Source: Bog-473 sp963704355
GTDB lineage: Bacteria > Actinomycetota > Acidimicrobiia > Acidimicrobiales > RAAP-2
Assembly: GCA_963704355.1 (NCBI GenBank)
Contig: OY969891.1
Coordinates: 62,001-126,000 of the forward strand
Length of the DNA: 64,000 bases
Reading direction: 5' to 3'
Every line of letters begins with the position of its first letter. Position 1 is the stretch's first letter. Under the pieces are notes generated by a model. The model was not told the DNA's origin. It searched no databases and was given only the letters and a program-made list of their open reading frames with translations. The translations under genes and the position numbers were made by a program. Shown here one piece after another: positions 17,227 through 25,262 of this stretch.

Positions 17227-18630
17227 GTGAGCGGTCGGCGTGATCGAGCGGAGGTCTTTGCAGGTGCTCGCCCCACGCACCGCGGTGACCTCGTTGTAGA
17301 GAGCCATGGCGTGGCTCCGATTCCCGAGGACCAGCGCTACGGCTCGTCGCGCCGGAACTTTACGGTGTGGTTCGCGCCGAATATGGAACTTTCCGGTGTC
17401 TTCACCGGCACCTTGGCCTTTACGCTCGGGCTGGGATTTTGGCCAGGCTTCGTGGCCATCGTGATAGGCGTGGTCCTCGGTGCGCTGCCCGTCGGGCTCC
17501 TTGCCACGTTGGGGCCCAAGACCGGCATGGGGCAGTTGCCGCTCGCGCGCCTCCCGTTCGGTAAGAGTGTCGCTCTCCCCGCGGCCGTGCAATGGCTGAG
17601 CGCTCTGGCCTGGGACGGCCTGGTCGGACTCTTCGGTGCCCAAGGAGTCCAGCTCTTGTTCCACGTGCCCTTCGCCGTGGGGGTGCTGGTAGTCCTCGCG
17701 CTCGAAGGGCTGATCGGTTTCTTGGGTTACGAGGTGATCCACCAGCTCGAGATGTGGGGGAGCGCCATCCTGGCCGTCCTGTTCCTAGTCCTGTCGGTGC
17801 GCATCCTCGAGCGCGGCCAGATTCCTTTCCACAGCACCGTTCACGGGGGAGCTGCCATCGGCGCCTTCGTCTTGATGACAACGATTGCCTTCAGCGGTTC
17901 GTTCAGCTGGGCCAGCTACGCCGCTGACTACAGCCGCTACCAGGAGAAGGAGACGCCGCCGTCGCCGATCTTTTGGTGGACGCTCGGCGGCTTGTGCGCC
18001 TCCTACATCTGGACCTATTCGATTGGCCTAGCCGGCGCAAGGCTGCTGAGCAACCAAACAGCGGCGGGTGTGCAATCCCTAGTGGGCGGGGGCACGGTTG
18101 GCACGTTGGCACTGGTCATCGTCGTCTTCGGGGCGATCACGAGCAACGCCATGAACGACTATTCAGGATCCCTCGCTCTGCAGGCTTCGGGAGTAAGGCT
18201 AAAGCGGAACTGGAGTGCAGCAAGTGGCACGGTGATCGCCTTCGGCGTGATCCTTTGGCTCCACGGAGGAAACACATCAGCACGATTCCAATCCGTCCTG
18301 CTCTTTAGCGCGTACTGGATCGCTCCATTTCTTGCAATCGTCCTCATCGACTGGCTCGCCCGCAGGGGCAATGTCACCTTTGATGGCCTGTGTTCCCTGA
18401 TGGATCCGAAGAACCTGAACATCGGGTGGACCGCACTCGTAAGCCTGGTCGTCGGCTTCGGCGCCATGGTGCCCTTCATGAACACCGGACTATTCGCCGG
18501 CCCGGTTGCCACACGGCTCGACGGAGCGGACCTGTCCTTCTACGTGGGATTTGTAGTCGCTTTCTGCGTGTACCTGGCGCTGCGCAGGCGTGAAGTCCCA
18601 AACGCACTGCTCAGTCGAGACTCTGCGTAG
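17227..18630 (+). CDS. NCS1-family transporter, probable thiamine-precursor (HMP/thiamine) permease
   Basis: 467 residues; GTG 17227 has AGGAGG six bases upstream, better than the adjacent TTG 17224. About twelve membrane helices. The start of helix 1 (NFTVWFAPNMELSGVFTGTLA) and helix 2 with GPKTGMGQLPLARLPFGK are the nucleobase:cation symporter-1 signatures; SGSFSWASYAADYSRY is the family motif in helix 6. NCS1 members move purines, cytosine, hydantoin or thiamine-related pyrimidines. The TPP riboswitch directly before it makes uptake of a thiamine precursor such as hydroxymethylpyrimidine (CytX-like) the best guess; the substrate itself is inferred. Confidence 0.88.
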   Translation: MSGRRDRAEVFAGARPTHRGDLVVESHGVAPIPEDQRYGSSRRNFTVWFAPNMELSGVFTGTLAFTLGLGFWPGFVAIVIGVVLGALPVGLLATLGPKTGMGQLPLARLPFGKSVALPAAVQWLSALAWDGLVGLFGAQGVQLLFHVPFAVGVLVVLALEGLIGFLGYEVIHQLEMWGSAILAVLFLVLSVRILERGQIPFHSTVHGGAAIGAFVLMTTIAFSGSFSWASYAADYSRYQEKETPPSPIFWWTLGGLCASYIWTYSIGLAGARLLSNQTAAGVQSLVGGGTVGTLALVIVVFGAITSNAMNDYSGSLALQASGVRLKRNWSAASGTVIAFGVILWLHGGNTSARFQSVLLFSAYWIAPFLAIVLIDWLARRGNVTFDGLCSLMDPKNLNIGWTALVSLVVGFGAMVPFMNTGLFAGPVATRLDGADLSFYVGFVVAFCVYLALRRREVPNALLSRDSA

Positions 18631-18795
18631 AGGTCGTTCGGGCGAGTTCGTCTGCTTCGCTAGAGCCCAGCTTCACCGGCGCTGGACTGTCCGGGCGCGG
18701 TCGTTTGGCGTCGAGACAAGCGCTGGTTTTCGGCATCTGCAGGATGCCGCCGCATCGATTGACTCATAACTGGGTGGTCGGTCGTTCAAAGTCCG

Positions 18796-19062
18796 CCCCC
18801 GCCACTATCGAAACGCTGGTCGGCGCGTCTCCTGCATAGTGCAGAGGCGCCTGACCAGCGCTTTCGCGTTTGGCCCGAGGTCGAAGATCGGGGTTTCTCG
18901 GGGCTTTTTCTCGGGACCTACTCAGCCTTGCCCTATGCAGCACCGTGCAGGCTGGCACCGCGCACGCGGCCCTCACGCTGCGCCTTCGCGGTCGAACCAT
19001 TGATAGAAGAGGCCGTGCATGGGGCTGCATAGGGCATGCCCCATGCACGTGCACTAATCAAC
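18796..19062. repeat. 267-bp structured direct repeat, copy 1
   Basis: Matches 36941-37207, same orientation and same length. Hairpin 1 (18814-18860): CGCTGGTC pairs with GACCAGCG, GGCGC with GCGCC, and CTGCA with TGCAG around a 3-base tip. Hairpin 2 (19015-19048): GTGCATGGGGC pairs perfectly with GCCCCATGCAC. A conserved unpaired block GGGACCTACTCAGCC lies between. Differences in copy 2 keep the pairing. No ORF of coding character runs through it. Candidate non-coding RNA, or a DNA-level repeat. It ends 11 bp before the stop of the kinase at 19074. Confidence 0.8.
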
Positions 19063-19073
19063 GTAGGAGCGAG

Positions 19074-20531
19074 TCATGGGGTCGCGACCTCGAGGTCGGT
19101 GTTGCACCCGTCGCTTTGGATGGATCTTGCGGCGCCGAGGCGCAGGTTCGTGGGCTTCGGAAAGATGACGCTGACTGAGAGCCCGCCGTTGGGCATGGAA
19201 TGGGCACTGATGCCGGCTTGATGCGCGGTAGCGATTGCTCGGACGATGGAGAGTCCGAGCCCGTGTCCGTCCTTGTAGTGCGCCCGGCGCGGATCGAGCC
19301 GTTGGAAAGGCTGGAAGAGGCGGTCGACTTCAGCTGGTGGGATGAGTGGCCCGGTGTTGGTCACCGATATCACGGCCTTGCCTTGTTCTACCCGGGTCAC
19401 GATCTCGATGCGGCCGTCGACCACGTTGTGGCGTACAGCGTTGGTGAGCAGGTTGGCGACGAGGCGTTCGACGAGTAGGGGATCTCCCTCTAGGAGTGTC
19501 GGAGTCGTCACCTTGTCGACACGGATCCCGAGGCGGTCGATATCGGGCTGGAGATCGACAAGGGTCTCGGTGACGGTGACAGCGAGGTCAACTGGTTCGC
19601 GTTCGTTCAGCCCGCTCTCGCTGCTGGCGAGGGTGAGGAGAGCCTCGATCAGGTGCGCTTGCTCGTCGGTGGACGCGAGCACCTCTTGCGCGGTGGAGCG
19701 CCACGCGGCCGCCGTAGTGCCGGGGTTGTCGAGCGCGACTTGCAGGAGGGTTCGCTCAGCGGTAACGGGGGTACGCAGTTCGTGAGAGGCGTTGGCGACG
19801 AAGTGACGTTGCGCCTCGAACGCTGCATCGAGCCGTCCAAACAGATCATCGAGGGTGTCCCCGAGTTCCTTGAGCTCGTCTTGCGGCCCGTCGAGCGCCA
19901 GGCGCTCGTGCAGGCTGGTCGAGGAGATCCTTCGGGCCGTACGGGTGATGGTCCGGATCGGTCGCAGCATCCTGCCGGCAACGAACCAGCCGGCAAGCAG
20001 CGCGAGTACGGCCACGATGACCAGCGCGATTCCCGAGTTGACCAGAAGCTGGTGCGAGTCGGTGGCGCGCTGCGCAGCTTGGATGGTCCCTGTCTGTGCC
20101 ACCTGATGCACAGCCAGGGCCAGCTGATGTTGGGCCTGCGCCAGTTGATGTTGGTCCCTCGTCAGCTGCTGCTGGACTTGTGCTATTTGCTGCGCCTGCG
20201 GACCCCCGGGCACCACCGACACACCTGAAGGGAGTGTCAACTGATGCTGATCCTGTGTCAGCTGGTTCTGGACCTGTGTCAGTTGAGCTAGAGCTTTGGC
20301 CGGCGAAGGTGAGAGCTGGAGATTCTGGATAGCGGGAGTCTGTGGGACTGTCGGGAGGTGCGGTGTCCTGTATTGGGTTGCCCGTTCAAACAGGCCGTAG
20401 GTGATGGCGACCAATGCGGCGCCGGAGACGAGGAAGAGGCCGCTGTAGAGAGTGGTGAGCCGGCGACGGGCGGTGCGCCGGGGCAATCGTAGCCACGGAG
20501 GGGGTGTCTGCTGGGGGTGTATGACGCCCAT
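19074..20531 (-). CDS. Sensor histidine kinase of module A, with Gln-rich coiled-coil sensor region
   Basis: 485 residues. Membrane helix 1 near 25-47, an extracytoplasmic region of about 120 residues, helix 2 near 170-190, HAMP, then HisKA with NASHELRTPVTAERTLLQ and HATPase (LLTNAVRHNVV N-box, GHGLGLSIVRAIATAHQ G2 box). The outer region is a heptad-like Gln/Asp run (QLTQVQNQLTQDQHQL, then QLTRDQHQLAQAQHQL), absent from kinases B and C. ATG 20531 or GTG 20534 overlaps the stop of the regulator gene, so the two are translationally coupled. It probably monitors an envelope signal and controls the divergent exporter genes. Confidence 0.9.
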   Translation of the reverse strand: MGVIHPQQTPPPWLRLPRRTARRRLTTLYSGLFLVSGAALVAITYGLFERATQYRTPHLPTVPQTPAIQNLQLSPSPAKALAQLTQVQNQLTQDQHQLTLPSGVSVVPGGPQAQQIAQVQQQLTRDQHQLAQAQHQLALAVHQVAQTGTIQAAQRATDSHQLLVNSGIALVIVAVLALLAGWFVAGRMLRPIRTITRTARRISSTSLHERLALDGPQDELKELGDTLDDLFGRLDAAFEAQRHFVANASHELRTPVTAERTLLQVALDNPGTTAAAWRSTAQEVLASTDEQAHLIEALLTLASSESGLNEREPVDLAVTVTETLVDLQPDIDRLGIRVDKVTTPTLLEGDPLLVERLVANLLTNAVRHNVVDGRIEIVTRVEQGKAVISVTNTGPLIPPAEVDRLFQPFQRLDPRRAHYKDGHGLGLSIVRAIATAHQAGISAHSMPNGGLSVSVIFPKPTNLRLGAARSIQSDGCNTDLEVATP

Positions 20532-21193
20532 CACTGGCCTCCGATGCGATAGCCGTGCTCGCGGACGGTCTCGATCATCGGTGGATCGCCGAGCTTGGCC
20601 CGTAGCCGGTTAATGGTGGTCTTGACAGTCGTAGTGAACATGTCGGTCGCCTGGTCCCACACTCGTTCGAGGAGTTCTTCCGCGGACACCGGCTTACCTT
20701 CGGCAGCGAGTAGGCATTCCAACACCGCGATCTCCTTCGGGCTGAGTGCCAGACGTCGTCCGGCACGCGTCGCTAGACGTCGTTCGGGATCCAAGCTGAG
20801 GTTGGCGTAGCCCAGGTGCTCGGGTCTTGGAGCGCCGGGCCGTCGGCCCAGTGCCTGAATCCGGGCGACCATCTCGGTGAAGTCGAACGGCTTGGGCAAG
20901 TAGTCGTCGGCGCCCAAGCCGAGGCCTTCGACCCGGTCCTGCACCGAGCTGGCCGCGGTGAGCATCAGGACCCGGCTCTCACAGCGCTCGGCTGCGAGCA
21001 TGCGGCAGATCTCATCGCCGTGAGTCCCAGGGAGGTCGCGGTCGAGCACCACCACGTCGTAGCGGTTGGCGCCCAGACGAGCGAGAGCATCGTCGCCGTC
21101 CAGCGCCACATCGACGACCATGCCGTAGCGGCGGAGCCCAGCGGCCACTGCCTTGGCCAATCGTTCGTGATCTTCAGCGACCAGGACTCTCAT
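20531..21193 (-). CDS. OmpR-family response regulator of module A
   Basis: 220 residues. Receiver: VLVAEDHERLAK, phosphoacceptor Asp in DVVVLDRDLPGTHGDE, Lys in DYLPKPFDFTE. Winged-helix DNA-binding domain from about 128: LSPKEIAVLECLLAAEGKPVS, VWDQATDMFTTTVKTTINRLRAKLG. First gene of the minus-strand pair with the kinase. It is divergent from the lipoprotein gene, and the spacer holds 11-bp-spaced sites (21288-21325), the usual geometry for OmpR-type dimers, so it is the likely binder. Confidence 0.92.
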   Translation of the reverse strand: MRVLVAEDHERLAKAVAAGLRRYGMVVDVALDGDDALARLGANRYDVVVLDRDLPGTHGDEICRMLAAERCESRVLMLTAASSVQDRVEGLGLGADDYLPKPFDFTEMVARIQALGRRPGAPRPEHLGYANLSLDPERRLATRAGRRLALSPKEIAVLECLLAAEGKPVSAEELLERVWDQATDMFTTTVKTTINRLRAKLGDPPMIETVREHGYRIGGQ

Positions 21194-21287
21194 CGTCTCC
21201 TCCTGGCCACAAGCGTGGCAGCGGCCGTGGCCGATTGGGTGGTACCTCGGGGGCAGTTCCCCTCTTAGTTCAAGATGCCAGTTCCAA

Positions 21288-21325
21288 GGTCACAGCCAGG
21301 TAACAACTGTGACCGGGCTGTGACC
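21288..21325. promoter_or_regulatory. Module A operator: two GGTMAC and two GTGACC sites, 11 bp apart
   Basis: GGTCAC at 21288 and GGTAAC at 21299 (period 11), then inverted GTGACC at 21309 and 21320 (period 11). The same arrangement occurs in front of modules B and C. About 10 bp downstream lies CGTACAAC (21334), conserved in position relative to the start codon in all three modules and a candidate -10 region. Expected ligand: the OmpR-type regulator encoded divergently. Confidence 0.65.
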
Positions 21326-21379
21326 TTGCGTTTCGTACAACTGCTCTGAACACCGCTTCGGACAGTGAAGAGAGAGCAC

Positions 21380-22152
21380 ATGAGAGATAACGAAGGCTAC
21401 GAGAGCTCTGATACAGGCCTTTGGACGCCGCATCGAAGTTGGCGAAACAGGACTGCGACTTACCGGCGGTTGGGCGGACTCGTCGTCGTTGCTGTGGCGG
21501 TCGCCTCGGCGCTTGCGGCGTGCAACGGCGGCGGCTCCAGCTCCCCACGCGTCGCCAGCTTGGGGACTACCACCAGCGTGGGGACCAGCCGTGGTACCGA
21601 CGACGGGAGTACTACGACCACGGTGCCAAGGAGCAGCGCGACTGCGCTGACCGACGAGTGGGCCACCTGCATGCGCAGTAACGGCGATCCCAACCAGGCG
21701 GACCCGATCATTGACTCCCACGGGGTCATCAACATCACTAGTCCGCTGCTCAATGGCCCGGGAGGGGGTCCGTCTGCCGCTGCCCACAACGTCACAGGTC
21801 AGTGCAGCCAGTACCTGACCGAGGCCCAGAATATTTTGCGCGCCGAAGACCCTGTCCCCCCCTTTGATCCCGACCAGGCAGTGCTCGTGCAGTACGTCAA
21901 CTGCATGCGGGCGAACGGGGTCCCCAACTACCCCTACCCCACGGGGACCACCACCAATTCAACGGTACCGGCGTGGACCCGAATAGCCCGTTCGTCGAGA
22001 AGGTCAACGATGTCTGCGGCAAGCAGATAGACGCGCCGGCGTGGTGGATCAATGGCTGGGGTCCGCCGGGAGACGTCAGCGTCGCTCCGGCCGCCGGCGG
22101 TCCCCCGCTACGACCGCCCGTGCCGGCTGGCAACGGCGGGGCAGCCGGATGA
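21380..22152 (+). CDS. Module A lipoprotein 1 (double CMRxNG repeat), frameshifted
   Basis: A basic N-terminus and hydrophobic stretch end in SALAAC, a lipobox. Two copies of the family motif follow: TCMRSNGDPNQADP and NCMRANGVPNYPYP, each with a later Cys (GQCSQYL). The continuous frame stops at 22030, but from about 21957 the +2-base-shifted frame continues the family: NGTGVDPNSPF, VNDVCGKQ, ending at TGA 22152. Adding one T in AATTC at 21957-21960 restores the full reading. TGA 22152 would overlap ATG 22149 of the next gene, supporting the longer ancestral gene. Either a real mutation or a sequencing error. ATG 21380 chosen; GTG 21365 is possible. Confidence 0.75.
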
Positions 22153-22910
22153 ACGGCCACGACATGGACACAGACAGAGCTGCCCAGAAGACGAATCGGC
22201 GGCCCGACCCAGAAAGGCGCACTATGAAAGCGACCATCCGGCGAGCGGGCGGGCTGGCTCCCATCGCTGCGGCGGCCGCCATCGGGTTGGCCGCGTGCGG
22301 CGGCGGGTCAGGCTCGCCGCATGTCGCCAACCTGGGAACCAGCACCACCTTGGCGACCAGCAGCGGCAACCGCGGAGGCAGCGGGAGTTCGTCGACCGCG
22401 CTGCCCAGCAGCAACCCGACCCAGCTGCTGGACGAGTGGGCCGCGTGCATGCGCGCCCACGGCGATCCGGGCCAGGCCGATCCGACCATCGACGCCAGCA
22501 AGGTGATCCACCTGACCTGGAATGACGCCATTCCTGGAGGGATCTACGGGACTAACAAGGGCGGGCAGGGCGACGCCGGGCCGGGCCAGTACTGCCGGAC
22601 GTACATAGACACGGCGGAAACCGATTTGCAGGGTGGGCAGAATCAGCAGCAACCAAGCCAGGCCCAGCTGCTGAAGTTCTCGCAGTGCATGCGGGCCAAC
22701 GGGATACCGGATTTTCCTGACCCGTCGAATGGCGGTCTGTCGTTCAATCGCGGCGCGGGGGGTGACTTGAACCCGAGCAACCCGGTCTTCCAGAACGCTT
22801 CGACGTTGTGCTCCCACAAGACCGGCGTGCCAGGCTTCGCCAGCCTCGGCTCGCCCCAGCCGGGGTCGGTCGAGTTCAACGGCGACAGCCCGGGCGGTGC
22901 CGGTGGCTGA
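22149..22910 (+). CDS. Module A lipoprotein 2 (double CMRxHG repeat)
   Basis: 253 residues from ATG 22149, which overlaps the presumed stop of lipoprotein 1 (ATGA); ATG 22224 (MKATIRRAGG) is a plausible shorter start directly before the signal. Lipobox GLAAC followed by a Gly/Ser linker. Repeat 1: ACMRAHGDPGQADPT with a later QYCRTY; repeat 2: QCMRANGIPDFPDPS with ASTLCSHK. Cys pairing within each repeat is likely. Family function is unknown to me; it always appears here just before an adaptor-ABC operon, so a substrate-binding, chaperone or signal-presenting role outside the membrane is inferred. Confidence 0.85.
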   Translation: MNGHDMDTDRAAQKTNRRPDPERRTMKATIRRAGGLAPIAAAAAIGLAACGGGSGSPHVANLGTSTTLATSSGNRGGSGSSSTALPSSNPTQLLDEWAACMRAHGDPGQADPTIDASKVIHLTWNDAIPGGIYGTNKGGQGDAGPGQYCRTYIDTAETDLQGGQNQQQPSQAQLLKFSQCMRANGIPDFPDPSNGGLSFNRGAGGDLNPSNPVFQNASTLCSHKTGVPGFASLGSPQPGSVEFNGDSPGGAGG

Positions 22911-24525
22911 GTTCTCGGCTAGACGGGTGGCGGCGATCGCTGCTGTTGCCGGCGCCCTGGTCGGGGGGGCGGTGGCGGGCGGCGTGGCCGTAGCGTCCAC
23001 CGGCGGCAACCACGGCAGCCCCAGCTCGTCGCCAGATAGCAGCGGTGCGCTGACCACTGCGGCGGTGGTGCGTACGACGATCTCCACGTCGGTGCAAGTA
23101 GGCGGTTCCATTGGCTACGAGGGCTCCTACACCATCGGTGCTCCTTCAGGGTCCAGTGCTCAGGAGGTCGACCAGGATCAGCAGACCGTGACCAAAGACC
23201 AACAGAGCCTGTCCGCCGACGAGCAGGCCGAATCCGACGCGTCGACTGCCGATAACCAGGCGATCGCTGCGGCCCAGAGCGGCGTCGGCGCCGAACAGTC
23301 CATCCTGAGCGCAGACCAGGCCACCCAGGCCCAGGACTGCGCCGCGTCGGGGGCTTCGACGCCGGCCTGCAGCTCCGACGCCGAGAAGGTCATCCAGGAC
23401 CAGACCCAACTCAGCCAAGTCCAGCAGCAACTGGCTACGGCTCAGTCGACCGCAACCCGTGACCACGATCAGAACCTGGCCAAGGTCGCGTCCGACCAGA
23501 CGACGCTGGCGGGCGATCAAGCCACCTTGGCATTGCTGCAAGCCAACGCTGTGAACCCGGGCACGACCTACACCGCCTTGCCGAAGGTGGGCGACGTCAT
23601 CCGCCAGGGCCAGTCCGTCTACTCGGTCAGCAACGAGCCGGTGCCGCTCCTCTACGGCTCCATCGCTGCCTACAGGGCGTTCTCTGTCGGCATGTCCGAC
23701 GCCGCCGACGTGGGTGAGCTGACCCAGGACCTGATCGGGCTGGGCTACGGCGCCGGCCTCTCTCAGAGCAACCACTACTCGTCCGCCATGGCCACCGCTG
23801 TGAAGCGCTGGCAAAGCGCGCTCGGCCTGCCTGCGACCGGCGAGATCCTGCTCGGCCAAGTGGTCTTCGAGCCCGGCCCCATCCGGGTCACTTCGGTCAC
23901 GCCTTCGGTCGGTTCGGCCGTCGGCGGCGGCGGGAGTGCCAGCGCCGGGGGCGGGGGCGGCGGGGGTGGCACGGTTCTCACGGCCACGAGCACCACCCCC
24001 ATCGTCACACTCGACCTTGACGTGAGTCAGGAGTATCTGGTCAAGCCAGGCGACGCGGTGTCGATCGTCCTGCCCAACGGCAGCTCGAGCGTTGGCGGGC
24101 ACATCGAGACGGTCGGCAACGTGGCCACCTGCGCGGGTGGTGGCGGCACCGGGTCCGGCACCGGTGCCACCAACGGCAGCAGCACGGCCGCCCAATCGAC
24201 CTGCTCGTCGGGCGGCAGCGGCAACAGCTCCACCCCGACGGTGCCGGTCACCATCACGTTGGACAGCACGCCGGAGTTGGCCACCTTGGACCAGGCTCCG
24301 GTCAACGTCGACATCACGACGCAACGGGCGCCCAACGTCTTGGCCGTGCCGGTGAACGCGCTGCTGGCTCTCCAAGGTGGTGGCTACGGCGTAGAAGTGG
24401 TGACGGGCAGCACCGGCCACCTCGTCGGGGTCACGACCGGCCTCTATTCTTCAAACAGCAACCTGGTCCAGGTCAGCGGCTTGGGTATCAGCGTGGGCAT
24501 GCGGGTCCAGGTGCCGTCGTCATGA
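22897..24525 (+). CDS. Module A membrane-fusion adaptor with coiled coil and peptidoglycan-binding-like domain
   Basis: 542 residues, GTG 22897, overlapping the lipoprotein by 14 bp. N-terminal membrane helix (10-35), then a first half of the lipoyl/beta domain (VGGSIGYEGSY), a Gln/Asp-rich coiled-coil insertion of about 125 residues (QEVDQDQQTVTKDQQSL, QDQTQLSQVQQQLATAQ), the second lipoyl half (TYTALPKVGDVIRQGQSVYS), a PG_binding_1-like segment (ELTQDLIGLGYG, ATAVKRWQSALGLPATGEI) and a beta-barrel with Gly-rich loops. It resembles MacA/HlyD adaptors. In B and C the coiled coil is replaced by a short Gly/Ser linker. It would link the ABC transporter to the wall. Confidence 0.88.
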   Translation: MPVAEFSARRVAAIAAVAGALVGGAVAGGVAVASTGGNHGSPSSSPDSSGALTTAAVVRTTISTSVQVGGSIGYEGSYTIGAPSGSSAQEVDQDQQTVTKDQQSLSADEQAESDASTADNQAIAAAQSGVGAEQSILSADQATQAQDCAASGASTPACSSDAEKVIQDQTQLSQVQQQLATAQSTATRDHDQNLAKVASDQTTLAGDQATLALLQANAVNPGTTYTALPKVGDVIRQGQSVYSVSNEPVPLLYGSIAAYRAFSVGMSDAADVGELTQDLIGLGYGAGLSQSNHYSSAMATAVKRWQSALGLPATGEILLGQVVFEPGPIRVTSVTPSVGSAVGGGGSASAGGGGGGGGTVLTATSTTPIVTLDLDVSQEYLVKPGDAVSIVLPNGSSSVGGHIETVGNVATCAGGGGTGSGTGATNGSSTAAQSTCSSGGSGNSSTPTVPVTITLDSTPELATLDQAPVNVDITTQRAPNVLAVPVNALLALQGGGYGVEVVTGSTGHLVGVTTGLYSSNSNLVQVSGLGISVGMRVQVPSS

Positions 24526-25262
24526 CCCTGATCGTCTCGGACCCAACGCTGCCCCTCCCGGTCCAGCCGCATGCCCCCGCGCCGGTCCTCGAGCTGATCG
24601 ACGTGCAGAAGGAGTATCCCGGCGACCCCCCGGTCGTGGCCCTGGGTGGCGTCGACCTGCGGATCGACCAGGGTGAGCTGGTCGCCATCGTCGGTCCGTC
24701 GGGGTCGGGCAAGACCACCATGCTCCACGTCATGGGCACCCTCGAGCGGTGCAGCCGCGGCGTGGTCCGCATCGCCGGTGAGGACACCTCGACCATGTCC
24801 GACACCGAGCTCTCGGGACTGCGCGCCAGGCGTCTCGGCTTCGTCTTTCAGCAGTTCTTTCTTCTCGACGGCCTGAGTGTCCTCGACAATGTCGCCGACG
24901 GATTGATGTACCGTGGCGCAAAGTTGGCCGATCGCCGCGAATTGGCGCGTGCGGCCATCGAGCGAGTCGGGCTCGGCCACCGCATGGGTCACCGGCCGAA
25001 CCAGCTTTCGGGCGGCGAGCAGCAGCGCACCGCCATCGCCCGGGCCCTTGCCGGCCGACCCGCGCTGGTCATGGCCGACGAGCCCACCGGGAATCTCGAT
25101 TCCGCCACGGGGGCGTCCATTCTCGAACTGCTGCGCGAGTTGCACCAAGAGGGCACGACGATCGTGGTCATCACGCACGACCTCGAGGTGGCCGCCGCCA
25201 CGGAGCGGCGCATCGAGATCAAAGACGGGAGGATCATCGGTGATACGCCGACCCGTTCGTGA
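24522..25262 (+). CDS. Module A ABC transporter ATPase (MacB/LolD type)
   Basis: 246 residues. Walker A GPSGSGKTT, Q-loop FVFQQFFLLDGLSVLDN, signature LSGGEQQRTAIARAL, Walker B LVMADEPTGNLDS, H-loop VVITHDLE. ATG 24522 overlaps the adaptor stop (ATGA). FQQFFLL-type Q-loops and the GNLDS D-loop are those of the LolD/MacB/FtsE group that powers mechanotransmission transporters. It should dimerise on the permease encoded next. Confidence 0.95.
   Translation: MTLIVSDPTLPLPVQPHAPAPVLELIDVQKEYPGDPPVVALGGVDLRIDQGELVAIVGPSGSGKTTMLHVMGTLERCSRGVVRIAGEDTSTMSDTELSGLRARRLGFVFQQFFLLDGLSVLDNVADGLMYRGAKLADRRELARAAIERVGLGHRMGHRPNQLSGGEQQRTAIARALAGRPALVMADEPTGNLDSATGASILELLRELHQEGTTIVVITHDLEVAAATERRIEIKDGRIIGDTPTRS

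Noticed and set aside
18796..19062. The 267-bp repeat as an insertion sequence
   Set aside because: No transposase, no terminal inverted repeats and no target-site duplication were seen; its notable property is internal hairpins.
24913..25239. Extended N-terminus of permease A
   Set aside because: These codons lie within the ATPase gene in another frame; the paralogous permeases start at the equivalent of 25240.
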